A stretch of 64,000 nt of DNA from Obelidium mucronatum. Lineage: Eukaryota > Chytridiomycota > Chytridiomycetes > Chytridiales > Chytriomycetaceae. Shown piece by piece: positions 45,233 to 55,544 of this stretch (position 1 is the stretch's first letter; each line of letters begins with the position of its first letter). A model generated the notes under the pieces. It saw only the letters and a program-made list of their open reading frames with translations. It searched no databases and was not told where the DNA came from. The stretch covers positions 558,001 through 622,000 of the forward strand of contig JAIVFH010000001.1 in the NCBI GenBank assembly GCA_025765595.1, in the 5' to 3' direction. The position numbers were made by a program, and so were the translations under genes.

Positions 45233-45836
45233 ATCAATCTATGATACAACTGGGGGATGCATGGTGCGGTGGTGGCAGCAGGAAGGGTAAACGGGATAGT
45301 CGGAGTGCAAACGAAATGTATCGCAAAATTTGGTTGCCCATCCACGTCCCTTCAGCTTGTAATTCCCCATATAGAAATGTCACTGATACATCTATTTGTG
45401 CTATAAACCAGTTGTTCTTTTCTGAAAGTGTGACCATCATTCTTAAAGTCTTCTTTCTAATGACAGGTGCAAATGTTTCTTTATAATCCCTGCCATATTC
45501 CTGCGTGTTTGTTCCCCATTGTGACTTATCTTGCTTTGAATTTCAACAGGCATCCATTTTCTATTTTATAATCAAATAATCATTTACTTCTCAGTAGTTT
45601 CTTCCCTGGAGGCACATTGGATCAATCCAAATATGTTTTGTTTGGGCTTCCAACCATTTTAACCAGTATTTAGACTTTTTTGCTTACACAAGTGTCTTTT
45701 TCTTGATTCTACAACTGCCGCCATCACCAGACTTTCAATTCTTGGATCAGTTAAGAAAGCTCTAATATTACATCCTTTCTTTTTACATGTCATTTCTTTC
45801 TTTTCTCTAGCTTCTTTCTGTCTGAAACCTTTATCA
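45233..45836 (-). mobile_element. Ty1/copia RT fragment (left copy, truncated at loop)
   Basis: Mirror of 45927-46530. On the minus strand it reads EYGRDYKETFAPVIRKKTLR and NNWFIAQIDVSVTFLYGEL, the start of a copia-type RT. The upstream part (from VLEELLNKWG) is cut off at the loop boundary, 45836. Confidence 0.7.
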
Positions 45837-45926
45837 ATACAATTCTATAGACCCCAAAGTTTTGGAAGAACTATTGAATAAATGGGGTATTTCAAAGAGC
45901 CTACAATCAAAAGGCAAGACTCCAAC
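45837..45926. other. 90-bp unpaired loop of the palindrome
   Basis: Arms meet at TCTGAAACCTTTATCA (ends 45836) and TGATAAAGGTTTCAGA (starts 45927). The loop holds a 21-bp sequence (ATTCTATAGACCCCAAAGTT plus T, 45842-45862) that also occurs at 42583-42603 in the left arm and inverted at 49160-49180. After it comes the copia reading VLEELLNKWGISKSLQSKG that continues unbroken into the right arm. Confidence 0.9.
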
Positions 45927-46530
45927 TGATAAAGGTTTCAGACAGAAAGAAGCTAGAGAAAAGAAAGAAATGACATGTAAAAAGAAAGGATGTAATATTA
46001 GAGCTTTCTTAACTGATCCAAGAATTGAAAGTCTGGTGATGGCGGCAGTTGTAGAATCAAGAAAAAGACACTTGTGTAAGCAAAAAAGTCTAAATACTGG
46101 TTAAAATGGTTGGAAGCCCAAACAAAACATATTTGGATTGATCCAATGTGCCTCCAGGGAAGAAACTACTGAGAAGTAAATGATTATTTGATTATAAAAT
46201 AGAAAATGGATGCCTGTTGAAATTCAAAGCAAGATAAGTCACAATGGGGAACAAACACGCAGGAATATGGCAGGGATTATAAAGAAACATTTGCACCTGT
46301 CATTAGAAAGAAGACTTTAAGAATGATGGTCACACTTTCAGAAAAGAACAACTGGTTTATAGCACAAATAGATGTATCAGTGACATTTCTATATGGGGAA
46401 TTACAAGCTGAAGGGACGTGGATGGGCAACCAAATTTTGCGATACATTTCGTTTGCACTCCGACTATCCCGTTTACCCTTCCTGCTGCCACCACCGCACC
46501 ATGCATCCCCCAGTTGTATCATAGATTGAT
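45842..46530 (+). mobile_element. Ty1/copia fragment crossing loop and right arm
   Basis: An open reading from 45862 to 46104 (KGKTPTDKGFRQKEAREKKE and later FLTDPRIESLVMAAVVESRK) matches the region before the RT of copia elements. A frame break and stops follow, then RT motifs at 46250-46430 (TFAPVIRKKTLRMMVTLSEK, then WFIAQIDVSVTFLYGEL). The catalytic YVDD region is missing. This copy is more complete at its 5' side than the left one because it includes the loop. Confidence 0.7.
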
Positions 46531-48023
46531 CAAATTTCAGGCTACATATTGGTAGGGAGCTTTCTTTGTTATCTGTCATACTTACACAGCTCTATTTTTA
46601 GCAGAGGAAACTGCAATCATTACAGACGAGAATAGACATCCTCAGACCGCAATATCAATCATATCACAGTAAACTCACAAATCAAGAAGGTGAATGTCAT
46701 GCTGATACTCTGACTGATTAGCTTATTCTCAGCCATGAGACATGTAACAAGCTTGTTTCAAACTACCCAGCACCATTGAGGTATTACTTGATCCTGGCAG
46801 AAATTGCAGTGGTGTTTGTTGAAGAGCTTGACAACGTAGGGGCTGGTGCTTGTTGAAGAGCTTGTCAACACAGGGCGCTTTGGGCCTTGATAAAAATGCA
46901 TGTAGAGGCAGTAGCACGGATATTAGAAGATGCATGCTGGTTGTGGACAATTTGGTGCAGATCCATATTTGTTGGAAAGAGCTGGAGACTAAATAAAGGA
47001 GAGTGTAAACAGATTTTGGAGCTTTTTGGGTGGGCAAATTATTTGCACTTAAATTGGATTTTGCGTAGAACTCACAATACTTGTGAATGAAAATGTGGAA
47101 TAGAGCAATCAACGGCAAAGAGATGCCGTGTTAGATGGAATTAGAATACAAGCCATATGGATATAAAAGGGAAGGTTTATTTTATTGTGTTGCATCAGAA
47201 CGCGTAAGTATTACCTGGGACACATTACCCTTCCATCTATACAACGAACAAGATAAAGTAATCAACATATGAATATATGGTTGACAGTGAGGCTTGTGGA
47301 GAAATAAACAATAAGTTTTTCCAACGAAATCCACAAGTCACACATAACATTATTAACATATATTAAGAGCTTTATTGGGATCGTGACCGCAGATTCCAAC
47401 ATGCCGATTGAAATAAAACTTTTGCCAATGTCAGAAGGATTAGTTAGAGTGGAAACCAGCCTCATCCTGAATAAAGAGAAGAATGGTGAGTATTGTACAG
47501 CAGTAATTATGATGTACTTGGCTACAATATCTTGACCAGACATAGTACATGCTGTACACACACTATTAACAATGCAACAGAGCACATGAATGGAAAGCTG
47601 TGCTGCACTTGTCTTGGGATTTCTACCAGAAGTCTGCGTTGCTTTTTCCAGCTGTCCTGTCATGCTTTTGCACCCATAAAACAGAATAAGCTTTCCTCCA
47701 CGTGATTTTCACCACGAAACACACAAATTTATGGGATTAATGCTATGTAAGCAGCAACAATTGCAGTCATCTGTCAGCATTGCTGTTGGTGCTTCTGTTT
47801 AGGTTTTCTGTTCATTAATCAAGATTCATAATAGCAGAAACAGCTCAAGGCCAGATGAGCCATGGATATATGACATATGCCAGGTAAAAATAGCTCATCA
47901 GAGTTTCTTTGGAATATTTTCTGGCAATCAAAAGAAAAAAGCTAGTTTCTTGCAATTTTATAGAATTTTAAAATAAAACCCTTTGAAATTCCAGTTATGC
48001 TTTCAGGTGTTGAAACCTCATTA
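46531..48023. other. right-arm stretch without intact genes
   Basis: Mirror of 43740-45232. Holds the end of dispersed repeat copy D and an unrecognised reading at 46887-47090 (HVEAVARILEDACWLW). Near 46800-46870 are two copies of TTGTTGAAGAGCTTG(A/T)CAAC. Probably the 3' part of decayed copia-type sequence. Nothing else supported. Confidence 0.35.
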
Positions 48024-48775
48024 GAGGATCGCAGATATTCCAGGGTTTTGATGGGGTATTGCGTTTTGTTTTTTACCCAGCATGGGTTTTATTTGTCCAG
48101 GGGGGTTTTGAGTTGGTGGGATAAGTCATGGGATTTTGATAAGACTTTTATGAATTAAGTTTATATAAATTTGTCCAAAGACCCTAATTAAAGTAAGCCT
48201 CAAAAAAACCACCTAAAGGATCAAAGAAGAGAAAGAACTTAGTGCCGTTGAGGAAGCACTGCCCCACAAGGTTTTTGCTTTGGTGGACTACAGAGGCGTC
48301 AAAAGAGCTTGTTGCAATTGTTGACAATCTGTGGAAAAAGGTCTTTTCCAATTGTAACACCAGCATGGGTTGCCATTGCCGAGCTTGTGAGCTTTGTTAC
48401 TGATGTTGTGGGGGTTCTACTGATTTTGAACCAAGTTCGAAAAGGGTTGCTGAAAAAAACACTCACTGGAATAAGTGCCAGAAGATGCTCCATCAAAAGG
48501 AATGTATTGCTGACATCAGTTGTTTTTTGGACAGGTGTTTTTAACTCAAAAAACACAAAATCTATCAAATCTCCTGCGCCGACCCAGGAGATTGCTTTTA
48601 CGTGTGGGTATTGCAAAATCCAATCAATATCTGGTATAGTTTTTTATTATCCAGGTTTTGGAGGATATTCCAAAACCCAGCTGAATATCTGCGACAAAAC
48701 CACCAAAACCCAGGATTTTGCAATATCCAACGGTTTTGAAGGATTTTGTCAAAACCCCAAATATCTGCGAACCTC
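48024..48775. mobile_element. 752-bp MITE-like element (right copy)
   Basis: Reverse complement of 42988-43739, with the same TIRs and TA flanks. The copy came with the arm duplication, not by separate insertion, since it interrupts the same repeat (47643-48851) at the same base. Confidence 0.7.
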
Positions 48776-48966
48776 TATCTATTAAGACCTAATTTCTCTG
48801 GATTTGCAACCTGCACTGCAAAGAAGCAAAGTGACTAAGCGTATGTCTCTAGCATTTCTCACTGACAGTGTGTTGATGATATGATGATACTCCCACCATG
48901 TCAATTTCTGCTGTGATTAATACAAAGGACTAGCAGGAGTCTGCTATTGATTCTGACAATAGAGGA

Positions 48967-49161
48967 GTGCCTTTACGCTACAAGCAGTACTCGGACATGT
49001 TTGCGCCCAAGTCTGAGACTCCTCGCCCGCTTCCACCTCATCGCCCTTACGACTTGCCTATTGAGATTGTTAAGAATGAAGATGGAACTTTGGCAAAATT
49101 ACCACTGGCTGGGAAAATTTATCCACTGAGCCCAGCCGAAGAAAAAGTTCTCCAGGAATAA
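48967..49161 (+). mobile_element. Ty3/gypsy pre-RT fragment (right copy)
   Basis: Plus-strand mirror of 42602-42796, ending AEEKVLQE and TAA. The other half of the element resumes at about 51888 with GGACGCCTCCTGC (RRTPPARAS). The 2.73 kb between holds three tRNA genes and two unknown readings, so it is an insertion or rearranged block inside the gypsy element. Confidence 0.7.
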
Positions 49162-49829
49162 ACTTTGGGGTCTATAGAATGGTATTTATTTTATCAGGTT
49201 TCTCTTCATTTTTATTCATCAGATCCCAATCTATTGTTGGTCTCCTTTTCTCTTTATCTCCCTCTCCTTCATTCAATGATTTGTCCCAAATATCAGGATC
49301 TGAGTCATTGTCATCATCTTCTAGGAGTTTCCGCATCACTTCCTTAGACGTCTACATTCCTCTTATCAGGGTCTTGATAAAAAGTGACTTGCCACCCGAC
49401 TCGTAAGGTTCACAAGCTGAAATACATCAACTCATTTTCGTTAACTGTTTAGGCCAGAGAGGGTATCTAGCTGGTGTCTGCCACTGGTAGCTTTTATTGG
49501 TCTTTTTTCCAGGGCAAATTTTGCTATGTGGGGCAAAAGCTATGTCTCAATCCTGTGCAATACAAAAAGAGCTCAGAACCATGGGAACTGGAAGCTGTAA
49601 GAGGGACAAATTACTTGTATGTCTGTCACCCAGTAGAAATGACAACAGTGATACTGGGGACATTGTGGGGCTGCCAGTGAAGTGTGATAGTGAATACAGA
49701 GTGCCATGGGGAAAAACAACCAGAATGCAAAACCGAACAAGGTTGAGTTTGCAATCCAATTTGCATTCAATGTGTTGGTAACTTGAGCGATGTTAAGCTC
49801 TAAACAATTTAAATAGATTGATGTTCAGA

Positions 49830-49912
49830 CCGATGATAGCTCAGTTGGAAGAGCATCTGACTGTAATCGCACTGTAATCAGGAGGTCCCCGGTTCGAACC
49901 CGGGTCGTCGGA
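49830..49912 (+). tRNA. tRNA-Tyr(GTA) with short intron, right arm
   Basis: Identical to 41851-41933 on the other strand: CCGATGA/TCGTCGG acceptor, GTA anticodon, about 10-nt intron after the anticodon, canonical A and B boxes. Confidence 0.92.
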
Positions 49913-50051
49913 GGTAACGCAACTGTTTTTCCACAACTGGAAAAATGTCGGTCCAGAGAAAATCTACTTGAAATTCACATTTGCAATCTCGCACACGGAT
50001 ATTTTTTTTATGAAGAAACCTTCATTTAGTGTAGCTGGGGAAAACGGTATT

Positions 50052-50124
50052 TGGAGAACCTGGGCATTGATCCCAGTGCCTCTCGCATGCTAAGCGAGCG
50101 CTCTACCATTTGAGCTAGATCCCC
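50052..50124 (-). tRNA. tRNA-Ala(AGC), right arm
   Basis: Mirror of 38930-39002, same sequence, including the acceptor mismatch and ATC T-loop. Confidence 0.8.
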
Positions 50125-50373
50125 TTGCTGAACTTCGTTTCTTGAAAGGATCAAGATATCTTTGCAACCATATCTCAGGTTTGGAGAGATTTACCAGAGA
50201 CTAGAGGTGGTCACGCTCCATAAGTTTGATACTGATGCTGTTTTTTACAATAAAAAGCATCAGCATTCATGTGAATATTGTGCTTTTTGCTTGAAATCAA
50301 AAAGAAAGGGCATTCATTTTGCGCATCTACTTCTAAAGCATCCTCCATCAGAGGCATAATGGCATAATAAATT

Positions 50374-50446
50374 AGCCCGACGTGGGGGTCGAACCCACAA
50401 CCTTAAGATTAAGAGTCTTACGCTCTACCGATTGAGCTAGCCGGGC
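50374..50446 (-). tRNA. tRNA-Lys(CTT), right arm
   Basis: Mirror of 38608-38680, same sequence and structure. Confidence 0.93.
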
Positions 50447-50496
50447 TGATGCTTACCTTGTTGCAGTGCGCATCTTGACTCAATTTACCTTTTCAT

Positions 50497-51084
50497 ATGA
50501 TTGGGAAATTTCTGCCATGTTGTTGTTTACCACTTTGGATGGATAACTGGGAAAGGTCTTCAAAGGCAGTGTCAAATCAAACTCCAAAAAGTAATAGAGC
50601 TGTTTGTCCGACACAAGTATTTGACACCCCCTACTTTGTTTGGTGTCCCAAAGTTTGGCTTGATGGCCAAAAAGAAGCCAATGGTGCAACTTCAACTAGT
50701 TTTTTGAATTCTGGCTTGTCTGACTGGAATCCAACCTCTGAATTATTCCAAATCACACAATTTCCAGGAATGTTGCCTTTGTAGCATATTTAAATTCTTC
50801 TAGACACGCAACTCAGCTCAATGGACTTCTTACCTCCGATGCAACCTGGAACCAACCGCCCTGGGCCAGAAAATGCTCATCATTCTTCCAAGACAACACC
50901 AACACCAATGCGTAAGCTTGCGGATGTATCAAATTCACATTGGAATGAAGTTCTCTGTTTTATTCAAAGTTGCTATCCTGACGGAGCACAAAAAGATTGG
51001 AAAAAATGTCGTCTAACACTTGACCCAAGTTTTCAATCAGTGACTCCAAATGCCATTCAAATGAAGTTTACTGCGGTAAGTTGA
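50497..51084 (+). other. two short open readings of unknown origin (right copy)
   Basis: Plus-strand copies of the readings described at 37970-38557 (50497-50784 and 50821-51084). A GTAAGT donor follows the second at 51075, so it could be the 5' exon of a spliced transposon ORF. No match recognised. Confidence 0.3.
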
Positions 51085-51887
51085 AGCTTCAATCAGCCCA
51101 TCAATCTGTGACTGCTCCAATGGCAACAACAAACGTTGTAGTGTCAGTGATGGCAGTTTGATTGCCGTCAGCAGCTGTTACTGGAATTTCTAGTCTTGCA
51201 GGTATTGATATAGTATTGCTCTTCTTGCAAGAAACCTGTGTTGCACTAATGTTAGAAATCACCCACCTGATGGGGATATTTCTCTATAGTTTCTTAGCTA
51301 ACTGGTTATTACCTGCGACTCGCACAATGGAAACCCAGGTTTAATTTTGCTAGTAACATTTTACTTTAAGTTTCTATTTTTGGATTGGTCATCTTTGATT
51401 TTTCAGTTTCAGTTTTGTGATATCATCCTTGATTTCACATATTATTGTGCTATCACACTTGCTATCACATTTTCAGTGTGATTTTCAGTTTGATTTTTGT
51501 TTGGAACTTTTATTATTTGTAATTCCAGAACTTGCTTAGCAAGGTTTCTGCCCTGAGTTTTAGTTCAGTTTCAATACATTCTGTGTTAGTTTTACAGCTT
51601 TGTAACTCTTTGTTTCCGTCTCTCGTGATCTCAAGCCGTTATTAGTCAAGCCCTCGTGCCTTCACGAACCCTTGTGCCTTCAAGAACTCTTAAGTCTAAA
51701 GCAATATGTGGTGCTGTCCTTGGGACAATATGTTGGTTTGTTCAGTTCTAATTCAAGATCTGCAAATTTCTTTGGCAGGACAATCACATCCAGAATGCCG
51801 GTCCCACAAACACTTGTATGAATTTGGACTAGAGACATACACTCAGTCACTTTGCTTTCTGGATAAGGGAGAACTTTCAGTATTCTA
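51085..51887. other. non-coding part of right arm
   Basis: Mirror of 37166-37969. Holds GTGATATCA/GCTATCACA direct repeats at 51415-51480 and the dispersed repeat head (CTAGAGACATACACTCAGTC) at about 51830. No gene. Confidence 0.4.
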
Positions 51888-51889
51888 AC

Positions 51890-53130
51890 TTGAATGCGGA
51901 GGACGCCTCCTGCGCGTGCTTCTTCCTAAACATTCTTTGCTTCCTCCCCGGTCGCGGCCTTCCGCCTCTGTATTGACTATTGTGCCATCAGCAACATTGT
52001 AGTCAAGAACAAGTTTCCACTTCCACTGTTCACAGATCTCGCAGGAAAATTATCCAAGGCTAAAATTTTCACTCACTTGGATCTCCCAGACGCGTACCAC
52101 TTACTAAGAATAGGCTCTGGTGACAAATGGAAAACTACATTTTGCTGCAAGTTTGACCATTTCCTTATAATGTGGTTAGTTTTAGTCTAACCAACGCTCC
52201 AGCTGCCTTCCAGTACTTCATGAATGACATTTTTTTGGGCTTACTGGGCGTATTTGTCATCGTTTATTTGGATGACATTCTAATTTTATGAGATGAAGAA
52301 TCACACAAATGTCATGTCAAGGAAGTCTTGGAGCGCTTGCAAAAACACAACTTGGTAGTTAACCCTGCCAAATGCGCTTTCCATACCAGTTCTACGGAAT
52401 TTCTGGGTCACATCTTCTCTGCTGATAATGTCAAAATGGATCCCGCCAAGGTCACTACCATTTCCAGTAGGCCGGTACCGCAGTCTATCAAGGATGTGCA
52501 AATTTTTTTGGGCTTTGCTAATTTTTACCACCAATTTATCACCGGCTACCCCAACATTGTGTTACTGCTTACCAGCCTAACATGTAAGGAGGCCAAAATT
52601 GGACCATTTCCTTGGTCCGAGGCCGCGGCTTTGGCTAGCCTTTACCACCACTCCGGCCGGATTCACTTTGATCCCAGTTGTACCGTGTATGTGGAAACTG
52701 ATTGCTCAGATTTTGCACTGGGCGCGTTCGGTTCTGATGGAAGGTAACAACCTGTTGCCTTTCATTCCTGCAAGTTAATCCCAGTGAAAATCAATTGCGA
52801 TACTCACGATAAGGAACTGCTTGCCAGTGTAGACGTGTTTGCGGCTTGGAGACATTATCTCATTGCTGTTGAACCCTTGGATCCAATCATTGATTTCTCT
52901 GATCACAATTGCCAGCAAAACTTTACTGCCGTTCAGCAACTTACCCTTCACCAATATATGTGGATGACAAAGTTGTTGGAATTTAGTTTTAAAATTTTTC
53001 ATTGCCCTGGCCGACTTTCAGAAAACCAGACGCCCTGGCCCGCTGCCCTGACTAATGTCACTCAGCAAGGCAATGAGCTGCATAAACAAAACTTTATTCA
53101 GCTATTCCAACGTGTGGATTTTGACAACAT
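51890..53130 (+). mobile_element. Ty3/gypsy RT-RNase H remnant (right copy)
   Basis: Reads [48 protein letters not shown] and the catalytic [13 protein letters not shown], then a TGA, then HNLVVNPAKCAFHTSS, the connection domain and RNase H (TDCSDFALGAF, INCDTHDKELLASVDVFAAW), closing with HCPGRLSENQTPW. In-frame stops at about 52290 and 52746 and a frame change near 52180 show it is inactive. It keeps the 43 bp near 52283-52325 that the left copy lost, so it is closer to the ancestral element here. Confidence 0.82.
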
Positions 53131-53974
53131 TACCATTGTCAATTGGGGAAACAAAGCTGAAAGTGACGCATAATGCGCTGCAGGACGCTAGCAACAATGA
53201 GGAAGACTTGGATGATGAAGACGAAGACGAACAAGTGTCAAGCCAGCCGCAGTTGTCTGGCTCTTGCTGCAGCTGCATTTGTGATCGCAGTCGTTTCCTT
53301 TGGATTACCATGATGGTGAGAGATTGGTTTTTATTGTTTGGCTAACAACATTCAGCAGATGAGAAGGCTGACGAAAGCCCAACACCAGAACCGCTGAAAG
53401 CCAAAATCAGAGTCACTCTTATTGCGGACAAGTGGACAAACTGCTTGTTGAAATTCCGTATGTGCTGGATCGGAAAGACCGCTATGTGGTAGGTAAGTGG
53501 ATCCTTTCTTCACGTACTATAAGTGACGCAGACAATGGCGCTGATGATGACCACGTACTATAGCGAGTGGCACGCGCGATTCGTACCCCAATTTGGACTC
53601 CGATTTGGGAAACGATTCAGAGCTGGACTAGGGCCCGATTTGGGTCCGAATAGGAGCAACCCCGAATCGGGCTCTGGTCGGAATGGCCAATAGGGCGATT
53701 GGTGCTCCTAGCCACCTCCTAATGGAGTCCTAATCACTTCTCATTAGGAGGAAACAACTTTTTCCTGCAATTTGAGCATTGTCCTATTAGGAGCTACTCA
53801 GTCCTATTAGGACTATGAAAATAACTGTCAACTGCAAAACACTTAAAAAAAAATCCTAAAAATTACAAACCATCGGAAAAAATTCAAAAAAATTGCAAAA
53901 ATACAAAATTAATTTTTCAGAATTTTGTGATATTATAGTTAAAATTAATCATAAAATTTATCAATTTTTCAAAT

Positions 53975-54155
53975 AACCCTCTGGCTACTAACATTTGCTA
54001 AGATGCTCATTTCTCATGTCCGACATGCTGAACAAAAAAAAAGTCTGCCTGAAGAGGGTCCAAATATCGCAAAACCCTCTGGCTACTAACATTTGCTAAG
54101 ATGCTCATTTCTCATGTCCACCATGCTGAACAAAAAAAAGTCTGCCTGAAGAGGG
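53975..54155. repeat. 84-bp tandem direct duplication at the outer end of the right arm
   Basis: 53975-54058 (AACCCTCTGGCTACTAACAT to CTGAAGAGGG) is repeated at 54073-54155 with one A fewer and a CGACATG to CACCATG change; 14 bp lie between. The first copy pairs with the left arm end at 35015-35098. The sequence is the 3' end of the KDZ-like transposase on the minus strand. Confidence 0.85.
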
Positions 54156-54429
54156 CCTATCTGGTTCTAACAGTTGAGCGATTAGTCAACAATGTTGAAA
54201 AACACTAGGCTCAGTGTCTGCCCCTCTCATGGTGCATGGCAAAACCAATTTTCAATTTTTATTTTCCTCTGCCGTTGAGGGGCTGATTCCAAACTCAAAC
54301 AATTTTTGAAATCTCCAAAAAGAGGGTCAACAGGGTACCCGCATCTTACACCGCAGCCTTCTCAAAATTTCAAAGACATAAAGTAGAGGTAGTTTTGCAA
54401 GGCTTCTAAGCAGTGTTTTTTGAAATTCG
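54156..54429. other. flank of the palindrome, no gene seen
   Basis: A/T-rich sequence after the second 84-bp copy, with a few short readings. It may be the decayed body of a KDZ-type element in minus orientation, but I could not recognise its core motifs here. Confidence 0.3.
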
Positions 54430-55102
54430 AAAAACTGACCAAGTTGGCTTGCCAGAGTTGCCGATGCCCCAAATCACCCTTCCATACCCTTTCGCTGCAA
54501 TCAAAACCGTTTTTGTCCATTGAATTTGATTGAGTATCAACAACATGGCATTTCTTTGCAGACTGTGTCATAAATTGTGGATTAGAACCACAAGTTGAGA
54601 CAAAAAAAAAGTGCACGTCTATGGTCTTTAAGAAGCTCCCTGGGAAGAGAAAGGCTGGCAATGCCCTTTCTGCCAAAGCAAATCTCGAAAATGTCCCATC
54701 TACATCGTATTCATGTGCTTCCACTGTCCAGCCAAGGGAAAGGAGTCTGCCATCCCAATCAGCACCCCTTCGAAACGCACCAAGCACTTATGGAAGCGCA
54801 CAGATGGAGTCAGCTTCCAAGCTGAAGACGCCATGAACAATCCACGTCAAATTGAGAAAGGCTTTGATGCTCCCTTGAAGCAGTTCAATGAGCCCTCTGT
54901 TTACAACCACCATTATAAGGAGCAAGCAATCAAGTCTGCGGCGTTTGCAGCTGATCGAGAAGCTGCAGCGTTAGCTCAGAAGATCTTCAATATTACTTCT
55001 CAGTTTTCCTCTCTTGATCAACAACACCTACTGAATTTGATGCCCAAAAATGTTGCTCTGCAGGTAATTTCAGAAGCCGGATCTATGAGGTCTTGGGCTT
55101 GA
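54430..55102 (+). pseudogene. degenerate Cys-containing transposon-like reading
   Basis: A plus-strand reading with one stop runs from about 54430 (LACQSCRCPKSPFH) through FADCVINCGLEPQ and MVFKKLPGKRKAGNALSAKA to 54835, then shifts frame to DAMNNPRQIEKGFDAPLKQF and continues to SEAGSMRSWA at 55102. The CxxC pairs and basic KKLPGKRK start resemble N-terminal parts of KDZ-type elements. The minus-strand reading at 54362-54787 is a competing interpretation. Weak. Confidence 0.3.
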
Positions 55103-55236
55103 GACTTTCCATAGCGCTTATATGGCGGACAACAAAGGCAAGATAATGTACCAGATAGATGGTTTGACGATAATTCCATTGCAGGCCCTTCTTTTGAAAA
55201 TTTAGAAAATTGTTTGAGAATCAGAATCCACCAAAA

Positions 55237-55319
55237 TCCGACGACCCGGGTTCGAACCGGGGACCTCCTGATTACAGCACATTTACAGTCAGATGCTCTT
55301 CCAACTGAGCTATCATCGG
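55237..55319 (-). tRNA. tRNA-Tyr(GTA), third locus outside the palindrome
   Basis: Same mature sequence as the arm copies but a different intron (ATGTGCTGT-like instead of ATCGCACTG-like) and unrelated flanks. This suggests either an independent gene or conversion limited to the mature tRNA parts. Confidence 0.9.
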
Positions 55320-55544
55320 TTGAATATCAAACAACTTTTAGACAAATTAGTACGTCTAGGCTAATTGTCCAATTATGTGGAACCAATAGGCATCATCTAG
55401 AGCCTGTCCACTTAACATTCTCACATTTTGACAATGTATGAAGGCGGTGAGGGTGTCTTCGTTTGATTTTGCTGCTCTTGGCACTGCTGATTTCTTCGGA
55501 ATAACGCAAAGAAAATATTTCTTCAGAATTGACAATTCATAAAC

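Larger units (their letters stand above)
35015..45836 (+). repeat. left arm of giant quasi-palindrome
   Basis: Every block from 35015 to 45836 reappears in reverse complement at 45927-54058, except one island (39083-41791). Mirror positions add up to 91763 inside the island and to 89054 outside it, a shift of exactly 2709 bp. Other differences all lie in the outer 2.2 kb: a 43-bp block missing here near 36760, a 22-bp block present only here near 35890, and small indels. Contents: Ty3/gypsy RT-RH remnant, tRNA-Lys, tRNA-Ala, the CCE1 island, tRNA-Tyr, copia fragments and a 752-bp MITE. Confidence 0.95.
45927..54058 (-). repeat. right arm of giant quasi-palindrome
   Basis: 8132 bp, reverse complement of the left arm without the 2709-bp CCE1 island. 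From 45927 to about 50450 the mirror arithmetic holds with no indel except the island, and every reading compared is identical; one substitution is visible just outside tRNA-Tyr (about 49825). From 51.9 kb outward there are substitutions and indels. The arm ends at 54058 with CTGCCTGAAGAGGG, matching CCCTCTTCAGGCAG at 35015. Confidence 0.95.

Noticed and set aside
46277..46579. Conserved 100-residue protein found twice (also 45184-45486)
   Set aside because: Same DNA in the two arms; the copia RT reads on the opposite strand, so this is a shadow.
35015..54058. Palindrome as a simple sequencing hairpin artefact (read folded back on itself)
   Set aside because: A fold-back artefact gives identical arms. 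Here the arms differ by a 2709-bp island, several smaller indels and substitutions, and the outer borders differ. A wrong join of two haplotypes remains possible and needs read support.
35015..54058. Giant virus or large self-synthesising transposon (Maverick-like) because of inverted repeats plus a RuvC-like resolvase
   Set aside because: No DNA polymerase B, packaging ATPase, protease or capsid-like gene is present; the resolvase has the fungal SAP + Cce1/Ydc2 form with a spliceosomal intron, and the arms are internal mosaics of retroelements, not terminal repeats.
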